Below, piece after piece: positions 6,574-7,905 of a stretch of DNA of 7,905 nt. Made by a program: the position numbers and the translations under genes. Position 1 is the first letter of the stretch. Each line of letters starts with the position of its first letter. Where the stretch lies: the NCBI GenBank assembly GCA_030523805.1, contig JAUNHS010000042.1, forward strand, positions 1 through 7,905. Reading direction: 5' to 3'. This DNA is from Acinetobacter sp. (GTDB lineage: Bacteria > Pseudomonadota > Gammaproteobacteria > Pseudomonadales > Moraxellaceae). The notes beneath the pieces were generated by a model. That model was not told the DNA's origin, did not search any database, and worked only from the letters and a program-made list of their open reading frames with translations.

Positions 6574-7741
6574 ACCTAATTTGCTTGGCTTTGCTCATAC
6601 AGGTTTGATAACGTGCATCTACACGAGTTGCAAACCAATTGGTATTGTAGTTTTTGCTGAGTTTTGGCCCAGAAATCACCACTTCAGGCATGATGGCATA
6701 CGGTGGGCGTTTTCCTGTTTTATCGCTATATAAACGCACCATAGTTTTATAAGTGTCTGTATCTTCAAAAGATTTTGTTTTTTCCCGTCTCAAATCAAAT
6801 CGCACTTGACGTGCTGTGATTTGAATATTTTTACGGCTAAACAATTCATTGACTAATTTTTCAGTGCCACTTTTTTCTGAACGCACATCGCCATCTTTGG
6901 CATATAGCAATAAATCGCCATCAAGCTCAACATTTTTACCACTGATTTTGGCAAGCATTTGCTGGAATGCCGCATTGCGACTAGAATACATACCAGAATT
7001 GTAATCTGCAAAACGATATAATGGCTTTTTATAATTTGCCGTATAAGTCATTAAACGATGAATGCCGTAGTACAATCCACCATATTGGCTATATAAATCA
7101 CGGCGTAATTCACTACTACTCATAGACGCACGTTTATTTTCTTTGGCATAGCTAATATGTACTTGCATAGAGCCAAGCGTTGTAATCGGATTTAAGCGTT
7201 CAGAAAAATCACTACCGACAATTTTGGCTGCCCCTGTTAAAGCACTTACATTATATTCCTTACTAAAATAATCAAAAATTTCTCGGTACAATTCATCTAA
7301 TTGACGTTCGGTTTTGACTTTGCGAATGCGATTTAAAAAATTATCCTGCACACTTGGTTTGGTTTTTAGCATATTGCGGAATACCGTTGCTAAACGGCTG
7401 CCGAGTTTATCTTCCAGACGAGCATTAATTTCCTTTAATGATTTTTCGCCCAAGCCAGCGACCACAGGGTCAGCAGCAAAATTAGACTCTTGATCTACCA
7501 CAGCAATAATACTACACACATTGACTGTATTTCGCTCAATATTTAGCGTTTGCATAATATCAAAAATATCCGTTGCCCAACTTTCACGTTGCTCCACGCG
7601 AGATGGAATCAGCTGTGTAACGTGCTGTACGGTCAATTTGCCTGCTTTGACTGGCGTATCATCGCAAGCAGTTAGGCTAAATGCTCCCGTCATGACTGCA
7701 AGGGATAATACTGTATTTCTTAATGTTGGCTTGAGATTCAT
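6569..7741 (-). CDS. DUF1615-type lipoprotein, probable lytic-transglycosylase fold
   Basis: I recognise this as a DUF1615-like lipoprotein; no gene name is certain. The 390-residue product starts with a signal peptide (basic MNLKPTLRNT, hydrophobic 11-22) and lipobox LTAC, so Cys26 should be lipidated after SPase II cleavage. Asp27 follows directly, which by the E. coli '+2' rule would keep it in the inner membrane. Three spaced motifs resemble soluble lytic transglycosylases: VVDQESNF with Glu85 as candidate catalytic acid, TLGSMQVH (188-195; compare GLMQ), and DYNSGMYSSRN (246-256; compare AYNxG). It may therefore cleave or bind peptidoglycan, but this is inference. ATG 7741 is chosen because it gives the lipoprotein signal and has AGAG 6 nt upstream; the frame opens further to 7837 but would put 32 odd residues before the signal. 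It may be cotranscribed with rhtC, 29 bp downstream. Confidence 0.85.
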   Translation of the reverse strand: MNLKPTLRNTVLSLAVMTGAFSLTACDDTPVKAGKLTVQHVTQLIPSRVEQRESWATDIFDIMQTLNIERNTVNVCSIIAVVDQESNFAADPVVAGLGEKSLKEINARLEDKLGSRLATVFRNMLKTKPSVQDNFLNRIRKVKTERQLDELYREIFDYFSKEYNVSALTGAAKIVGSDFSERLNPITTLGSMQVHISYAKENKRASMSSSELRRDLYSQYGGLYYGIHRLMTYTANYKKPLYRFADYNSGMYSSRNAAFQQMLAKISGKNVELDGDLLLYAKDGDVRSEKSGTEKLVNELFSRKNIQITARQVRFDLRREKTKSFEDTDTYKTMVRLYSDKTGKRPPYAIMPEVVISGPKLSKNYNTNWFATRVDARYQTCMSKAKQIRL

Positions 7742-7761
7742 ATAATGCTCTACCCCAAAAT

Positions 7762-7805
7762 CATTTATCTGTGATGCTATTTTATTGCAATCAAGCAGAT
7801 AAATG
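7762..7805 (-). promoter_or_regulatory. leader hairpin upstream of the lipoprotein gene
   Basis: CATTTATCTG (7762-7771) and CAGATAAATG (7796-7805) are perfect 10-bp inverted arms. Inside, TGAT/ATCA and GC/GC can extend the stem to about 16 bp with two small bulges and a 9-nt loop. On the transcript the hairpin ends 20 nt before the ATG and is followed by ATTTTGGGG. It lies within the predicted leader of about 124 nt and could act as an attenuator, an mRNA stabiliser or a DNA operator. Confidence 0.5.
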
Positions 7806-7871
7806 GTTTGAATCCGATGGCTTGCGTTTAAAATCAATTCTCGCCTATAACTATGTATAAGCGTAGTTGCG

Positions 7872-7901
7872 ATAATAAAAATTATTCTACAAATTTGTCA
7901 A
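7872..7901 (-). promoter_or_regulatory. promoter of the lipoprotein gene
   Basis: Minus strand: a perfect -35 TTGACA (7896-7901), an 18-nt spacer and a five-of-six -10 TATTAT (7872-7877). Expected start near 7865. This is the strongest sigma-70-type promoter seen for a protein gene in the window. Confidence 0.7.
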
Positions 7902-7905
7902 TTAA

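Overview
This window is an AT-rich stretch of gammaproteobacterial chromosome made of housekeeping and core-type genes. The rlmE-ftsH pair, the tRNA-Thr(UGU) with an encoded CCA end, and the protein styles (FtsH, RuvC, SbcD, RhtC-like exporter) fit a low-GC gammaproteobacterium. I lean towards Moraxellaceae (Acinetobacter/Moraxella relatives), but that placement is inference from general style, not a proven match. I see no mobile element, CRISPR array, prophage gene, toxin-antitoxin pair or other defence system.

Layout: positions 1-4896 hold five genes on the minus strand, read right to left. They are ruvC (Holliday-junction resolvase), sbcD (nuclease subunit), ygfA/fau (5-formyl-THF cyclo-ligase, overlapping sbcD by 4 bp), rlmE (23S rRNA 2'-O-methyltransferase) and the first 449 codons of ftsH (membrane AAA+ protease), which runs off the left edge. 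Divergent from ruvC, on the plus strand, lie fxsA (small membrane protein) and a tRNA-Thr with its own promoter and a strong terminator. A second terminator facing the other way closes the right-hand minus-strand block. That block has an RhtC-like amino-acid exporter preceded by a DUF1615-type lipoprotein gene whose promoter and long leader reach the right edge.

How the genes fit together: ruvC and sbcD both process branched or hairpin DNA. rlmE and ftsH form the classic ribosome-maturation/proteolysis pair. ygfA is a one-carbon (folate repair) enzyme translationally coupled to sbcD. The lipoprotein has the spaced Glu / GxMQ / YNxG motifs of a soluble-lytic-transglycosylase fold, so it probably acts on peptidoglycan.

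The most interesting points are regulatory or architectural. They are a 9-bp inverted repeat with a 21-bp centre-to-centre spacing at the exporter start, a long hairpin in the lipoprotein leader, sbcD without an adjacent sbcC, a probable terminator hairpin built from the last codons of ygfA, and the lytic-transglycosylase reading of the DUF1615 protein. I did not find a convincing undescribed multi-gene system here.
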